Shown here: in pieces, positions 1 to 6,542 of the stretch
Numbering within the stretch: the stretch's first letter is position 1
How the letters are laid out: each line of letters starts with the position of its first letter
NCBI GenBank assembly: GCA_035476635.1
Contig: DATILI010000044.1
Location: 1 to 37,545 of the forward strand
DNA length: 37,545 nt
Source of the DNA: DATILI01 sp035476635
Lineage (GTDB): Bacteria > Pseudomonadota > Gammaproteobacteria > Burkholderiales > Burkholderiaceae_C
Direction of reading: 5' to 3'
Position numbers and translations under genes: made by a program
Notes under the pieces: model-generated
Told to the model about the DNA's origin: nothing
Database searches by the model: none
The model's input: the letters and a program-made list of their open reading frames with translations, nothing else

Positions 1-108
1 AACCTGAGCAACGTCACGAACAAGCTCTATGCCGAATCGCTGTACCGCGGCCACTACATCCCGGGCGCAGGCCGCATGCTCCAGGTGGCGCTGACAGCGA
101 AGTTCTGA
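1..108 (+). CDS. TonB-dependent outer-membrane receptor, C-terminal end only
   Basis: The first 35 codons are open from the window edge and end at a TGA at 106-108. The translation ends in ...GRMLQVALTAKF: alternating residues finishing in a terminal phenylalanine, the usual last beta strand and BAM-recognition signal of an outer-membrane barrel. The next gene is a PiuC/YbiX-type dioxygenase, which commonly sits beside catecholate siderophore receptors (fiu-ybiX, piuA-piuC), and Bfd and TonB genes follow. I therefore infer a siderophore receptor of the Fiu/PiuA kind. The plug and most of the barrel lie outside the window, so substrate specificity cannot be judged. Confidence 0.72.
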   Translation, partial: NLSNVTNKLYAESLYRGHYIPGAGRMLQVALTAKF

Positions 109-132
109 TCCGACGCTGCTTTCACTGCACAC

Positions 133-165
133 AAGGCCGGCCGGTTTTCAGGGTCGGCCTTTCTG
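133..165 (+). terminator. Probable intrinsic terminator after the receptor gene
   Basis: An AAGGCCG arm (133-139) pairs perfectly with CGGCCTT (155-161) across a 15-nt loop and is followed by the pyrimidine-rich TCTGCTT. It lies 25 bases after the receptor stop and 25 bases before the next start, so it probably separates or attenuates the two. The U-tract is weak. Confidence 0.5.
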
Positions 166-189
166 CTTCAGAATCCGCAAACCAACGCC

Positions 190-876
190 ATGCTGATCCA
201 CATCCCCGCCGTCCTGAACGCCGAGCAACTTCGTGAAGCGCGCCAATTGCTCGCGGATGCTTCCTGGAGCGACGGCCGCGCAACCGCCGGCGCGCAAGCC
301 GCGCAGGCCAAGAACAACGAGCAACTGCCGGCCGACTGCGCCGCGGCGCGTACCCTGCAAGCCATGGTGCTGCGCGCCCTGGACCGCCAGCCCACCCTCT
401 TTTCAGCAGCGCTGCCCAAGCGCGTCTTTCCCCCCAGCTTCAACCGCTACAGCGGCGGCGCCAACTTCTATGGCGAGCACGTCGACCGCGCGGTGCGCTT
501 CATGGGCGACTCCGGGCAGAAGATGCGCACGGATCTCTCCTGTACCTTGTTCCTGTCCGAGCCGGCGGATTACGATGGCGGCGAACTCGTGATCCAGGAC
601 GGCATCACGCCGCACCGCATCAAGCTGGCCGCCGGCGACCTGGTTCTATATCCCGGCACCACGGTGCACCAGGTCACGCCGGTCACGCGCGGGCAACGGC
701 TGGCTTGCTTCTTCTGGATCGAAAGCATGGTGCGCGGGAACGAGCAGCGCCGATTGCTGTTCGACATGGACACGCATTTGATGACGCTGCGCAGCGAAGT
801 CGGCGAAACGCATCCGGCCGTGGTGGGCCTGACGGGCACGTACCACAACCTGCTTCGGCTGTGGACCGATACATGA
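190..876 (+). CDS. piuC: PKHD-type Fe(II)/2-oxoglutarate dioxygenase, PiuC/YbiX family
   Basis: A 228-residue protein, the usual length for the PiuC/YbiX family of iron- and 2-oxoglutarate-dependent hydroxylases. The jelly-roll iron ligands are visible: H97 and D99 in GEHVDR and H160 in TTVHQVTP, with R170 in the position that normally binds 2-oxoglutarate. The N-terminal half carries the family-typical ...RATAG...AKNNEQLP segment. Members are iron-repressed and encoded beside TonB-dependent siderophore receptors, as here, and are thought to process siderophores or modify their uptake; the real substrate is not established. The stop codon overlaps the next gene's start (ATGA at 873-876), which implies translational coupling to the FMN dehydrogenase. 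The ATG at 190 starts 25 bases after the terminator hairpin. Confidence 0.88.
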   Translation: MLIHIPAVLNAEQLREARQLLADASWSDGRATAGAQAAQAKNNEQLPADCAAARTLQAMVLRALDRQPTLFSAALPKRVFPPSFNRYSGGANFYGEHVDRAVRFMGDSGQKMRTDLSCTLFLSEPADYDGGELVIQDGITPHRIKLAAGDLVLYPGTTVHQVTPVTRGQRLACFFWIESMVRGNEQRRLLFDMDTHLMTLRSEVGETHPAVVGLTGTYHNLLRLWTDT

Positions 877-2030
877 GTTCACCGACGAACGCGCCTGCCT
901 TGGCGCAGTTGCCTGCGGGCGTGGTCACGCTGGCAGACCATGAGGCGCACGCGCGCACCGTCCTGGACGCCAACGCCTGGGCGTACTTCAGCGGCGGCGC
1001 GGGTGACGAGATCACCCTGCGTGCCAATCGATGCGCCTGGGACGCGCTGCAACTCCATCCGCGCGTGCTTCGGCCGCTGGCGGGCGGCCATACCCGGACC
1101 GAACTGCTGGGCCGCACCTTGGCCCATCCCATCCTGCTGGCGCCGGTCGCGTACCAGCGCATGGCGCATCCCGATGGCGAACTCGCCAGTGCCCATGCGG
1201 CGCAGGCGCTGGATGCGGGCCTGGTGCTCAGCAGCCAAGCCAGCGTCGCGCTGGAAAGCGTGGCCGCGGCCATGTTGCGCGGGCCGCGTGACGGACCGTG
1301 CGGCCCGCTTTGGTTCCAGCTTTATTGGCAGCACGACCGCGGCTTCCTGCGCGAACTGGTTCAGCGCGTCGAACACGCCGGCTATGAGGCCCTGGTCCTC
1401 ACGGTCGACGCGCCGACCAGCGGCGCGCGGGACCGGGAGCGGCGTGCCGGCTTTCGCCTGCCCGCCGGTATCTCGGCCGTCAACCTCGCGGGCCAAGCGC
1501 CGGTTGCCGCGCCGCCGCTGCAGCCCGGCCAAAGCGCGCTCTTCGACGGCCTGCTGGCCGCCGCCCCGACCTGGGCCGACCTGCAGTGGTTGCAGGGCCA
1601 AACGCGCCTGCCGGTGCTGCTCAAGGGCGTGTTGCACGAGGAGGACGCACGCGAGGCCGTGCGGCTCGGCTTGGCCGGGCTCATCGTCTCCAACCACGGC
1701 GGGCGCACCCTGGACACCGCGCCGGCCACTGCAGCCGTCTTGCCGCGCATCGTGCAAGCCGTGGCCGGCCAGATGCCGGTGCTGGTCGACGGCGGCATTC
1801 GCCGGGGTACCGATGTGCTCAAGGCCACGGCCCTGGGTGCCGCCGCCGTTCTCGTCGGGCGGCCTTGCGTCTTCGGTCTGGCCAATGCCGGCGCGGTGGG
1901 CGTGGCTCATGTGTTGCGGCTGCTGCGTGACGAGCTGGAGATCGCCATGGCGCTGTGCGGTTGCGCCACGCTGGCGCAGGCTAGCCCCGCCCTCGTGTTC
2001 GATCCGGGAAAACAAGCGGCCTCGGCGTGA
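873..2030 (+). CDS. FMN-dependent alpha-hydroxy-acid dehydrogenase (LldD / glycolate oxidase family)
   Basis: A 385-residue TIM-barrel flavoprotein of the family that includes L-lactate dehydrogenase, glycolate oxidase and lactate monooxygenase. The N-terminal segment NAWAYFSGGAGDE, the FMN-binding stretches, and the active-site block SNHGGR with the catalytic base H275 and substrate-binding R278 are all present, followed by the phosphate-binding DGGIRRGTD and GRP motifs near the end. The enzyme should oxidise a small 2-hydroxy acid to a 2-oxo acid. I chose the ATG at 873 because it overlaps the piuC stop as ATGA; an in-frame start at 705 would lie deep inside piuC. The coupling to an iron-regulated dioxygenase is unusual for a lactate oxidiser. 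The exact substrate cannot be read from sequence. Confidence 0.85.
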   Translation: MSSPTNAPALAQLPAGVVTLADHEAHARTVLDANAWAYFSGGAGDEITLRANRCAWDALQLHPRVLRPLAGGHTRTELLGRTLAHPILLAPVAYQRMAHPDGELASAHAAQALDAGLVLSSQASVALESVAAAMLRGPRDGPCGPLWFQLYWQHDRGFLRELVQRVEHAGYEALVLTVDAPTSGARDRERRAGFRLPAGISAVNLAGQAPVAAPPLQPGQSALFDGLLAAAPTWADLQWLQGQTRLPVLLKGVLHEEDAREAVRLGLAGLIVSNHGGRTLDTAPATAAVLPRIVQAVAGQMPVLVDGGIRRGTDVLKATALGAAAVLVGRPCVFGLANAGAVGVAHVLRLLRDELEIAMALCGCATLAQASPALVFDPGKQAASA

Positions 2031-2068
2031 AAAAGTAGCACCGTTACGGGAAGTTGCGCGCAGGGTTA

Positions 2069-2098
2069 TTGCAAATGCGACCAATTCGTATTTATAAT
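2069..2098 (+). promoter_or_regulatory. Sigma70-type promoter overlapped by a Fur-box-like palindrome, upstream of bfd
   Basis: TTGCAA (2069-2074) and a perfect TATAAT (2093-2098) are separated by 18 bases. Across the spacer lies the imperfect palindrome AAATGCGA-ccaat-TCGTATTT (2073-2093), with seven of eight arm positions complementary. This resembles betaproteobacterial Fur sites. A repressor bound here would block RNA polymerase, which fits iron repression of bfd and perhaps of tonB-exbBD downstream. Confidence 0.65.
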
Positions 2099-2142
2099 CA
2101 ACTCATCTTCAACAGCCAGCCTGAACGCACCGAAGCCGCGCC

Positions 2143-2415
2143 ATGATTGTTTGTGTATGCCACCGGGTATCAGACCGCGAGATCGCCCGCCATGTACGTG
2201 CCGGCCTGGGCTTTGACGACATCCAGCTCGAACTTGGCGTGGCCACGCAGTGCGGCCGGTGCGAAGGTTGCGCCCGTGATGTCGTGGCGCAATGCAGCGC
2301 GTCCCATCCAGTCGCAGCCTTGCATTGCGATGTCGCAAGCGTTCCGATCCAGCTCGCCAACTCCATCACGGAAGGCAGGGCATGGAATTCCTCTCAACAC
2401 TTGGCGGCAGCCTGA
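2143..2415 (+). CDS. bfd: Bacterioferritin-associated ferredoxin
   Basis: A 90-residue protein whose first ~55 residues match the [2Fe-2S] Bfd fold: cysteines C4 and C6 in the opening VCVCH and C37 and C40 in TQCGRCEGC. Bfd donates electrons to bacterioferritin to release stored iron as Fe(II) when iron is scarce. That agrees with the Fur-box-like promoter 45 bases upstream and the neighbouring TonB system. The C-terminal tail beyond about residue 55 is longer than in the Escherichia coli protein (about 64 residues) and has no motif. The 3' end overlaps a possible 24-codon reading frame starting at 2382. Confidence 0.9.
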   Translation: MIVCVCHRVSDREIARHVRAGLGFDDIQLELGVATQCGRCEGCARDVVAQCSASHPVAALHCDVASVPIQLANSITEGRAWNSSQHLAAA

Positions 2416-2456
2416 TTCTGGTCGTCGGCTCGGCCTGGTGGATCTTCCGTAAATAG
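2382..2456 (+). CDS. Candidate 24-residue single-span membrane peptide
   Basis: An ATG at 2382 opens a 24-codon frame ending in TAG (2454-2456), overlapping the 3' end of bfd in another frame. The peptide begins MEFLSTLGG and continues through a hydrophobic run rich in Leu, Ile, Val, Gly and Trp to a basic RK end, so it could form one short membrane helix with a positively charged C-terminus. A purine-rich stretch (GGAAGGCAGGG, 2370-2380) lies before the ATG, close but usable as a ribosome site. It would sit between bfd and tonB in an iron-regulated transcript. I do not recognise the peptide, and length alone makes it uncertain. Confidence 0.4.
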   Translation: MEFLSTLGGSLILVVGSAWWIFRK

Positions 2457-2498
2457 CCCGGTGCGCGCACTCCCGTGTGGCGCCCTGGCTTCTAAACT

Positions 2499-3194
2499 AT
2501 GACCTCCCTGTCTTCTCCATCGACTCCCGTGCCCGGATCCAACCGCAACCTCGTGATCGCCGGCAGCGTTGTGCTGTTTCACGTGGTCGCGCTCTGGACA
2601 CTGCAAAGCGGCCTGTTGCGCCGCGCGATAGAGATCGTCGTGCCGGTGGAGATCCTGAGCGAAATCATCGAACCGCCGCGGCCCAAGGTCGTTCCGCCGC
2701 CGCCCGCACCGCCGGTGCCGGTCAAGCAGCCGGTGATCAAGCGAACAGAGCCGGTAGTGCAACCGCCGCCGCAACCGGTGGCGATTGCCGACCCTACCCC
2801 CGCCCCAAATGCACCCACCGGCGTGACAACGCCGCAGCCGCCACCGCCGCCGATCACAGCGCCCGTCGCCGCCACGCCGCAGCCGCCCGCGGCGCCGCCG
2901 GCGCCACCCAAGATCGAGCTGCCATCCAGCGAGGCCGAGTACCTGCAAAACCCGAAGCCCACTTACCCGGCCTTGAGCAAACGCATGGGTGAACAGGGCA
3001 AGGTGATCGTGCGCGTGCAGATCGGCGTGGACGGAACGCCGCTCAAGGCCGAACTCAAAAAATCCAGCGGCTTTGACCGCCTGGACAAGTCCGCGCTGGA
3101 GTACGTCATGAAGTGCCGCTATGTCGCCGGGAAGGTGGCTGGCGTTGCGCAAACCATGTGGTACGACGCACCCGTCAATTTTGTTCTCGAATAA
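2499..3194 (+). CDS. tonB: Energy transducer TonB
   Basis: A 231-residue TonB. Residues about 18-40 form the N-terminal inner-membrane anchor. Residues about 55-140 are a Pro/Ala/Lys-rich rod, with several Pro-Pro-rich runs, that spans the periplasm. From about residue 150 comes the C-terminal TonB domain with the conserved PTYPALSKR opening, the GKVIVRVQIGVDGTP strand and an aromatic end. It passes proton-motive-force energy from ExbB-ExbD to outer-membrane receptors such as the one ending at 108. It is the first gene of tonB-exbB-exbD, 15 bases before exbB. The region just upstream shows no clear separate promoter, so it may be read from the Fur-boxed bfd promoter. Confidence 0.93.
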   Translation: MTSLSSPSTPVPGSNRNLVIAGSVVLFHVVALWTLQSGLLRRAIEIVVPVEILSEIIEPPRPKVVPPPPAPPVPVKQPVIKRTEPVVQPPPQPVAIADPTPAPNAPTGVTTPQPPPPPITAPVAATPQPPAAPPAPPKIELPSSEAEYLQNPKPTYPALSKRMGEQGKVIVRVQIGVDGTPLKAELKKSSGFDRLDKSALEYVMKCRYVAGKVAGVAQTMWYDAPVNFVLE

Positions 3195-3209
3195 TTCTCT
3201 GGAGTATTT

Positions 3210-3926
3210 ATGGATTCCCAATTCGGCCTCGTCAACGTCTGGACCCAGGGCGACATCGTCACCAAAGGCGTCGCCCTGCTGCTGCTGGGCATGTCGCTGG
3301 CCTCCTGGATGGTGATCATCCTGAAGGCGCTGGACCTGCGCAAGCTCTCCGCCCAGGCCAGGGCCACGGAAAGCTTCTGGCACAGTGCCGACTTTGCCGA
3401 CGGCCTGGACAAATTCGGCACCGACCCAACCAACCCGTTTCGCATCCTTGCCGTGGAAGGCCGCGAAGCCACGGCCCACCACCGCAACGCCAGGCCGCAG
3501 CTGCACGACACATTGGATGTGAGCGACTGGGTCACGCGCTGCCTGCGCAACTCCATCGACGACATCACGGCCAAGCTGCAGTCGGGCCTGGCTGTGCTCG
3601 CCTCGGTCGGTTCGACCGCCCCCTTCGTCGGCTTGTTCGGCACGGTCTGGGGCATCTACCACGCCCTGTTGTCCATCGGCATGGCCGGCCAGGCCACCAT
3701 CGACAAGGTGGCCGGCCCCATCGGCGAGGCGCTGATCATGACCGCGCTGGGCCTGGCGGTGGCCATTCCCGCCGTGCTCGGCTACAACGCCCTGGTGCGC
3801 GGAAACAAATCGGTGCTGGGCAAGCTCAACCGCTTCGCACATGACCTGCACGCCTACTTCGTGACCGGCGCCCGCGTCAGCGGCAATGGCGCTGCGAACG
3901 TGGTGACGCTCAAGAAGGGGGCCTGA
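3210..3926 (+). CDS. exbB: Biopolymer transport protein ExbB (MotA/TolQ/ExbB channel)
   Basis: A 238-residue inner-membrane protein with the expected three hydrophobic spans: near residues 20-40, then a pair near 130-155 and 175-195 after a long cytoplasmic loop. The second span begins in the conserved GSTAPFVGLFGTVWGI signature of the MotA/TolQ/ExbB family. ExbB pentamers surround ExbD and use proton flow to energise TonB. A GGAG ribosome site lies upstream (CTCTGGAGTATTT before the ATG at 3210). It is tightly packed between tonB and exbD, with only two bases before the exbD ATG. TolQ is the alternative paralogue, but tonB directly upstream decides for ExbB. Confidence 0.93.
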   Translation: MDSQFGLVNVWTQGDIVTKGVALLLLGMSLASWMVIILKALDLRKLSAQARATESFWHSADFADGLDKFGTDPTNPFRILAVEGREATAHHRNARPQLHDTLDVSDWVTRCLRNSIDDITAKLQSGLAVLASVGSTAPFVGLFGTVWGIYHALLSIGMAGQATIDKVAGPIGEALIMTALGLAVAIPAVLGYNALVRGNKSVLGKLNRFAHDLHAYFVTGARVSGNGAANVVTLKKGA

Positions 3927-3928
3927 GC

Positions 3929-4342
3929 ATGGCCTTCGGAACGCAAGACGAAATCGATGACGTGATGAACGAAATCAACATGACGCCGCTGGTCGACGTC
4001 ATGCTGGTCCTGCTCATCATCTTCATCATCACCGTGCCGGTCATGAAGCACGCGGTCAATATTGATCTGCCGCGCGCCACCAACCAGCCGCAAGACGCCA
4101 AGCCCGAAACCATTCGCCTGAGCGTGGACGGCCAAGGCGCGTACTACTGGAACGAAGGCAGGATCGAAGACACCGCCTTGCCGACGCTGCTCAAGACCGC
4201 CGCAGGCCAGAATCCGCAGCCCGAGCTGCACATTCGCGGCGACAAGGCGGTGCGCTACGAACGTGTGGCCCAGGCCATGGCGGCGGCGCAGCAAGCTGGC
4301 GTGCGCAAGATCGGTTTCATCACCGAGCCCAACACCAACTAA
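3929..4342 (+). CDS. exbD: Biopolymer transport protein ExbD (TolR/ExbD)
   Basis: A 137-residue bitopic membrane protein. The short cytoplasmic head runs into NMTPLVDVMLVLLIIF, where D23 corresponds to the essential proton-carrying aspartate of ExbD/TolR. It continues with a single membrane span (about 22-42) and a periplasmic TolR-like domain ending near residue 135. Together with ExbB it forms the proton channel that powers TonB. It starts two bases after the exbB stop, so translation is probably coupled. The Fur-boxed hemP promoter follows about 40 bases downstream, and no strong terminator separates them. Confidence 0.93.
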   Translation: MAFGTQDEIDDVMNEINMTPLVDVMLVLLIIFIITVPVMKHAVNIDLPRATNQPQDAKPETIRLSVDGQGAYYWNEGRIEDTALPTLLKTAAGQNPQPELHIRGDKAVRYERVAQAMAAAQQAGVRKIGFITEPNTN

Positions 4343-4378
4343 ACCACGGCGCCCTCGCAAATTCCCGCTTCATTTCGC

Positions 4379-4408
4379 TTGACATTGAATTGCGAATCAT
4401 TATCATTT
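4379..4408 (+). promoter_or_regulatory. hemP promoter with Fur box in the spacer
   Basis: A perfect -35 TTGACA (4379-4384), a 16-base spacer and TATCAT (4401-4406) form a good sigma70-type promoter. The 19-base window 4386-4404 matches the classical Fur consensus at 13 positions, including the entire right half AATCATTATC. Fur bound to Fe(II) would cover the spacer and -10 element, predicting strong iron repression of hemP. Confidence 0.75.
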
Positions 4409-4437
4409 AGATAACGCATTCAGTCAGGAATCAATCC

Positions 4438-4647
4438 ATGCAAGTCACGCTCTCCTCCTCTTCTGCACTGAGCCCCAGCACTGGCCTGGCTACCGAGCCG
4501 CGCGAATCCGCGGCACGCCAGCTCAGTGCCGCAGCGGTTCAGAGCACTGATCTGCTGCAAGGCAAGAAGGCCGTGGAAATCAACCACAACGGCGCCGTCT
4601 ACCGCCTGCAAGCCACCAAGCTGGGCAAGCTGATACTGACCAAATAG
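4438..4647 (+). CDS. hemP: Hemin uptake protein HemP/HmuP
   Basis: A 69-residue protein with a variable Ser/Ala-rich N-terminal half and the conserved HemP C-terminal block, from LLQGKKAVEINHNGAVYRLQ to KLGKLILTK. HemP/HmuP proteins are small basic regulators or accessory factors needed for expression of heme-uptake receptors. The gene has its own Fur-boxed promoter and is followed at once by a strong terminator, so it is transcribed alone here; usually a hemin receptor gene follows. A GGAA element precedes the ATG. The neighbouring minus-strand gene encodes a protein of a heme-binding family, which may or may not be connected. Confidence 0.85.
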   Translation: MQVTLSSSSALSPSTGLATEPRESAARQLSAAAVQSTDLLQGKKAVEINHNGAVYRLQATKLGKLILTK

Positions 4648-4660
4648 TTTCATCGTGGGG

Positions 4661-4701
4661 CGACTCAAGGACTTCCCGTAAGTCTCCAAGGGTCGTTTTT
4701 T
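4661..4701 (+). terminator. Intrinsic terminator of hemP
   Basis: CGACTC (4661-4666) pairs, with G-U wobble, with GGGTCG (4690-4695), and the inner arms AAGGACTT and AAGTCT stack within it. A run of six or seven T follows directly (4696-4701). A second stem, GCTAG/CTAGC enclosing CGGGC/GCCCG (4702-4728), lies just beyond with its T-run a few bases away. Confidence 0.75.
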
Positions 4702-4748
4702 GCTAGCCAACGGGCTTGCCCGACTAGCCAAGCACTTTTTTCCTCACA

Positions 4749-5156
4749 TCACAAACCGATCGCTGCAATCCCTGCTTTTGCGATCTGCGCATCTTCAGTG
4801 GACTTCACGCCGCTCACACCCACGGCGCCCAGGCATTGCCCGTCCTTCATGATGGGCACGCCACCTTCGAGCAGGCCCTTGAGATCCGGCGCGCTGAGGA
4901 ACGAAACACGGCCGCCATTGACCATGTCCTCGTAGACCTTGCTTTCGCGCCGGCCCAGAGCCGCCGTATTGGCCTTGGCTGGTGCGATGTGCGCGGAGAT
5001 CGCGGCGGCGCCATCCAGGCGCTGCAGCCAAAGAAGGTGGCCGCCATCGTCGACGATGGCGATGCACACGGCCCAATTGTTTTTGAGCGCTTCGGCCTCA
5101 GCCGCCGCAGCGATCGCCTTGACATCGGCGAGATCGAGGAACGATTTTGTTTTCAT
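4749..5156 (-). CDS. GlcG/HbpS (DUF336) family protein, possible heme-binding
   Basis: A 135-residue protein with the family core: AIVDDGGHLLWLQRLDGA, then AKANTAALGRRESK, a GGVPI segment and a C-terminal GAVGVSGV...D..IAKAG block. Family members include GlcG of the glycolate operon and HbpS, a secreted heme-binding sensor partner; many are of unknown function. No signal peptide is seen with this start, so it should be cytoplasmic. I chose the ATG at 5156 (MKTKSF); an ATG three codons upstream (5165) is possible, while a much longer upstream frame has no family similarity. It runs opposite to hemP, and the two genes converge. A heme role is suggested only by location and family. Confidence 0.78.
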   Translation of the reverse strand: MKTKSFLDLADVKAIAAAAEAEALKNNWAVCIAIVDDGGHLLWLQRLDGAAAISAHIAPAKANTAALGRRESKVYEDMVNGGRVSFLSAPDLKGLLEGGVPIMKDGQCLGAVGVSGVKSTEDAQIAKAGIAAIGL

Positions 5157-5338
5157 GCGAAACATCCAAGCGATTACGAAAGGCGAAAGCATAACGGCTG
5201 CGGTCCAGCTTTGGAGTTTCGCAAAGGCAAAAGTACCCTTACAAAAAATAGGAAGAGGCGTTGCCAACGTTTGGGCTGCGCACTTGAAACAACCTAGAAT
5301 TTCCCCATCTGCAACTGCAGCATCAAGGAGTGCAACAA

Positions 5339-6043
5339 ATGACCGATCAAGTCCAAACTGTCCAGCAAGCGCCCGGCTTTGGCTATGGCGTTTCCTCGGC
5401 AGAGCAGCGCAACAAGGTGCTGCGCAATACCTACTGGCTACTGGCATTGACCCTCGTACCCACCGTGCTCGGCGCCTGGCTGGGCGTGGCGACGGGCATC
5501 ACGGCGTCATTGACCGGGGGGCTCGGGCTGATGGTGTTCCTGGGTGGCGCCTTCGGCTTCATCTTCGCGATCGAGAAGACCAAGAACTCGGCTGCCGGCG
5601 TGCCGGTGCTGCTGGGCTTTACCTTTTTCATGGGCTTGATGCTGTCGCGCCTGATCGCGATGGTGCTGGGCTTCAAGAACGGGTCGGAACTCATCATGAC
5701 GGCATTCGGCGGTACCGCCGGCGTGTTCTTCGTGATGGCGAGCCTGGCCAGCGTGATCAAGCGCGACCTCTCGGGCATGGGCAAGTGGCTGTTCGTCGGC
5801 GCCATCGTGTTGATGATCGGCGGCATCATCAATGTGTTCGTCGGCTCCTCCGCCGGCATGATGGCGATCTCGGTCGCGGCGATCGGCATTTTCAGTGCCT
5901 ACATGCTGTATGACCTGAAGCAGATCATCGACGGCGGCGAGACCAACTACATCAGCGCCACGCTGGCTCTCTACCTGGACGTCTTCAACGTGTTCCAGAG
6001 CCTCCTGGCATTGCTGGGTATCTTTGGTGGCGAGCGCGATTGA
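5339..6043 (+). CDS. Bax inhibitor-1/YccA family integral membrane protein
   Basis: A 234-residue polytopic membrane protein with seven predicted spans starting at about residue 25, ending in the conserved block AYMLYDLKQIID...NYISATLALYLDVFN. This is the BI-1/YccA family (YbhL and YccA in Escherichia coli); YccA interacts with the FtsH protease and some relatives are pH-sensitive calcium leaks, but the role here is not known. I chose the ATG at 5339 because AAGGAG lies eight bases before it (5325-5330); a GTG three codons upstream overlaps that ribosome site. A clear terminator follows the stop. Confidence 0.9.
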   Translation: MTDQVQTVQQAPGFGYGVSSAEQRNKVLRNTYWLLALTLVPTVLGAWLGVATGITASLTGGLGLMVFLGGAFGFIFAIEKTKNSAAGVPVLLGFTFFMGLMLSRLIAMVLGFKNGSELIMTAFGGTAGVFFVMASLASVIKRDLSGMGKWLFVGAIVLMIGGIINVFVGSSAGMMAISVAAIGIFSAYMLYDLKQIIDGGETNYISATLALYLDVFNVFQSLLALLGIFGGERD

Positions 6044-6061
6044 AACGCCGCCAATCCCGTG

Positions 6062-6085
6062 AAAAGGGCCCGCTGGGCCCTTTTT
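6062..6085 (+). terminator. Intrinsic terminator after the YccA-family gene
   Basis: AAGGGCCC and GGGCCCTT form a perfect eight-base stem around a GCT loop, followed by a run of T (6081-6085). It lies about 20 bases after the stop codon. The A-rich left flank means it might also work in the other direction. Confidence 0.85.
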
Positions 6086-6171
6086 CTTTGCCTTTGCCGG
6101 GGTGATGGCATTCTCAATCTCGGCGGCGCGATGCCGATAATGCATTGAAACGCTGTCCAATCCCAACCACC

Positions 6172-6534
6172 ATGCCGTCCCGCCTCCTGATTCCTGCCCT
6201 GGTCCTGCTGCTGGCCGGCTGCGACAACATTCCCGGCATGGGTCCCGACCCCCGCGTCGCCCAGCGCGAGGCGGAAGCCAAGGCTGTCGGTGGCGGCTGC
6301 CGGCACGGCTTGCGCAGCATTGAAGATTGCTACACCCTCAATCCGCGCGCCGCCAAGGCAGCTGTCTTCGCCGGCTGGAAGGAGATGGACCAGTACATGC
6401 GCGACAACAAGATCGAAGGCCAGGCGTCCAACGTGCCCAAGGAAGAGATCATCGAGGAAGACAAGGCGGTGGCCAGCTCGAAGGACAAGCCCGACGCCAA
6501 GGCCAAGCCGGCCGCCAAGCCCAAGGCGTCCTGA
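6172..6534 (+). CDS. Small lipoprotein of unknown function
   Basis: A 120-residue protein with a type II signal peptide: basic start, hydrophobic LLIPALVLL, and the lipobox LLAGC with the acylated cysteine near residue 18. The +2 residue is aspartate, which in enterobacteria favours retention in the inner membrane; whether that rule holds here is uncertain. Two more cysteines flank a short segment (GGGCRHGLRSIEDCYTL) and could form a disulfide. The middle has a helix with aromatic residues, and the last ~25 residues are a Lys/Ala/Pro-rich tail that may touch peptidoglycan. I chose the ATG at 6172 because it opens the signal peptide; an upstream ATG at 6145 adds nine unlikely residues. I do not recognise the family. 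Confidence 0.75.
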   Translation: MPSRLLIPALVLLLAGCDNIPGMGPDPRVAQREAEAKAVGGGCRHGLRSIEDCYTLNPRAAKAAVFAGWKEMDQYMRDNKIEGQASNVPKEEIIEEDKAVASSKDKPDAKAKPAAKPKAS

Positions 6535-6542
6535 GCCTTTAT

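Noticed and set aside
705..872. Upstream extension of the FMN dehydrogenase to 705
   Set aside because: It would lie inside piuC and has no family similarity; the ATGA overlap at 873 is a better start.
4702..4728. Second hairpin after hemP as a minus-strand terminator of the GlcG/HbpS gene
   Set aside because: On the minus strand no U-run follows the stem; on the plus strand the T-run is eight bases away. At most a helper to the hemP terminator.
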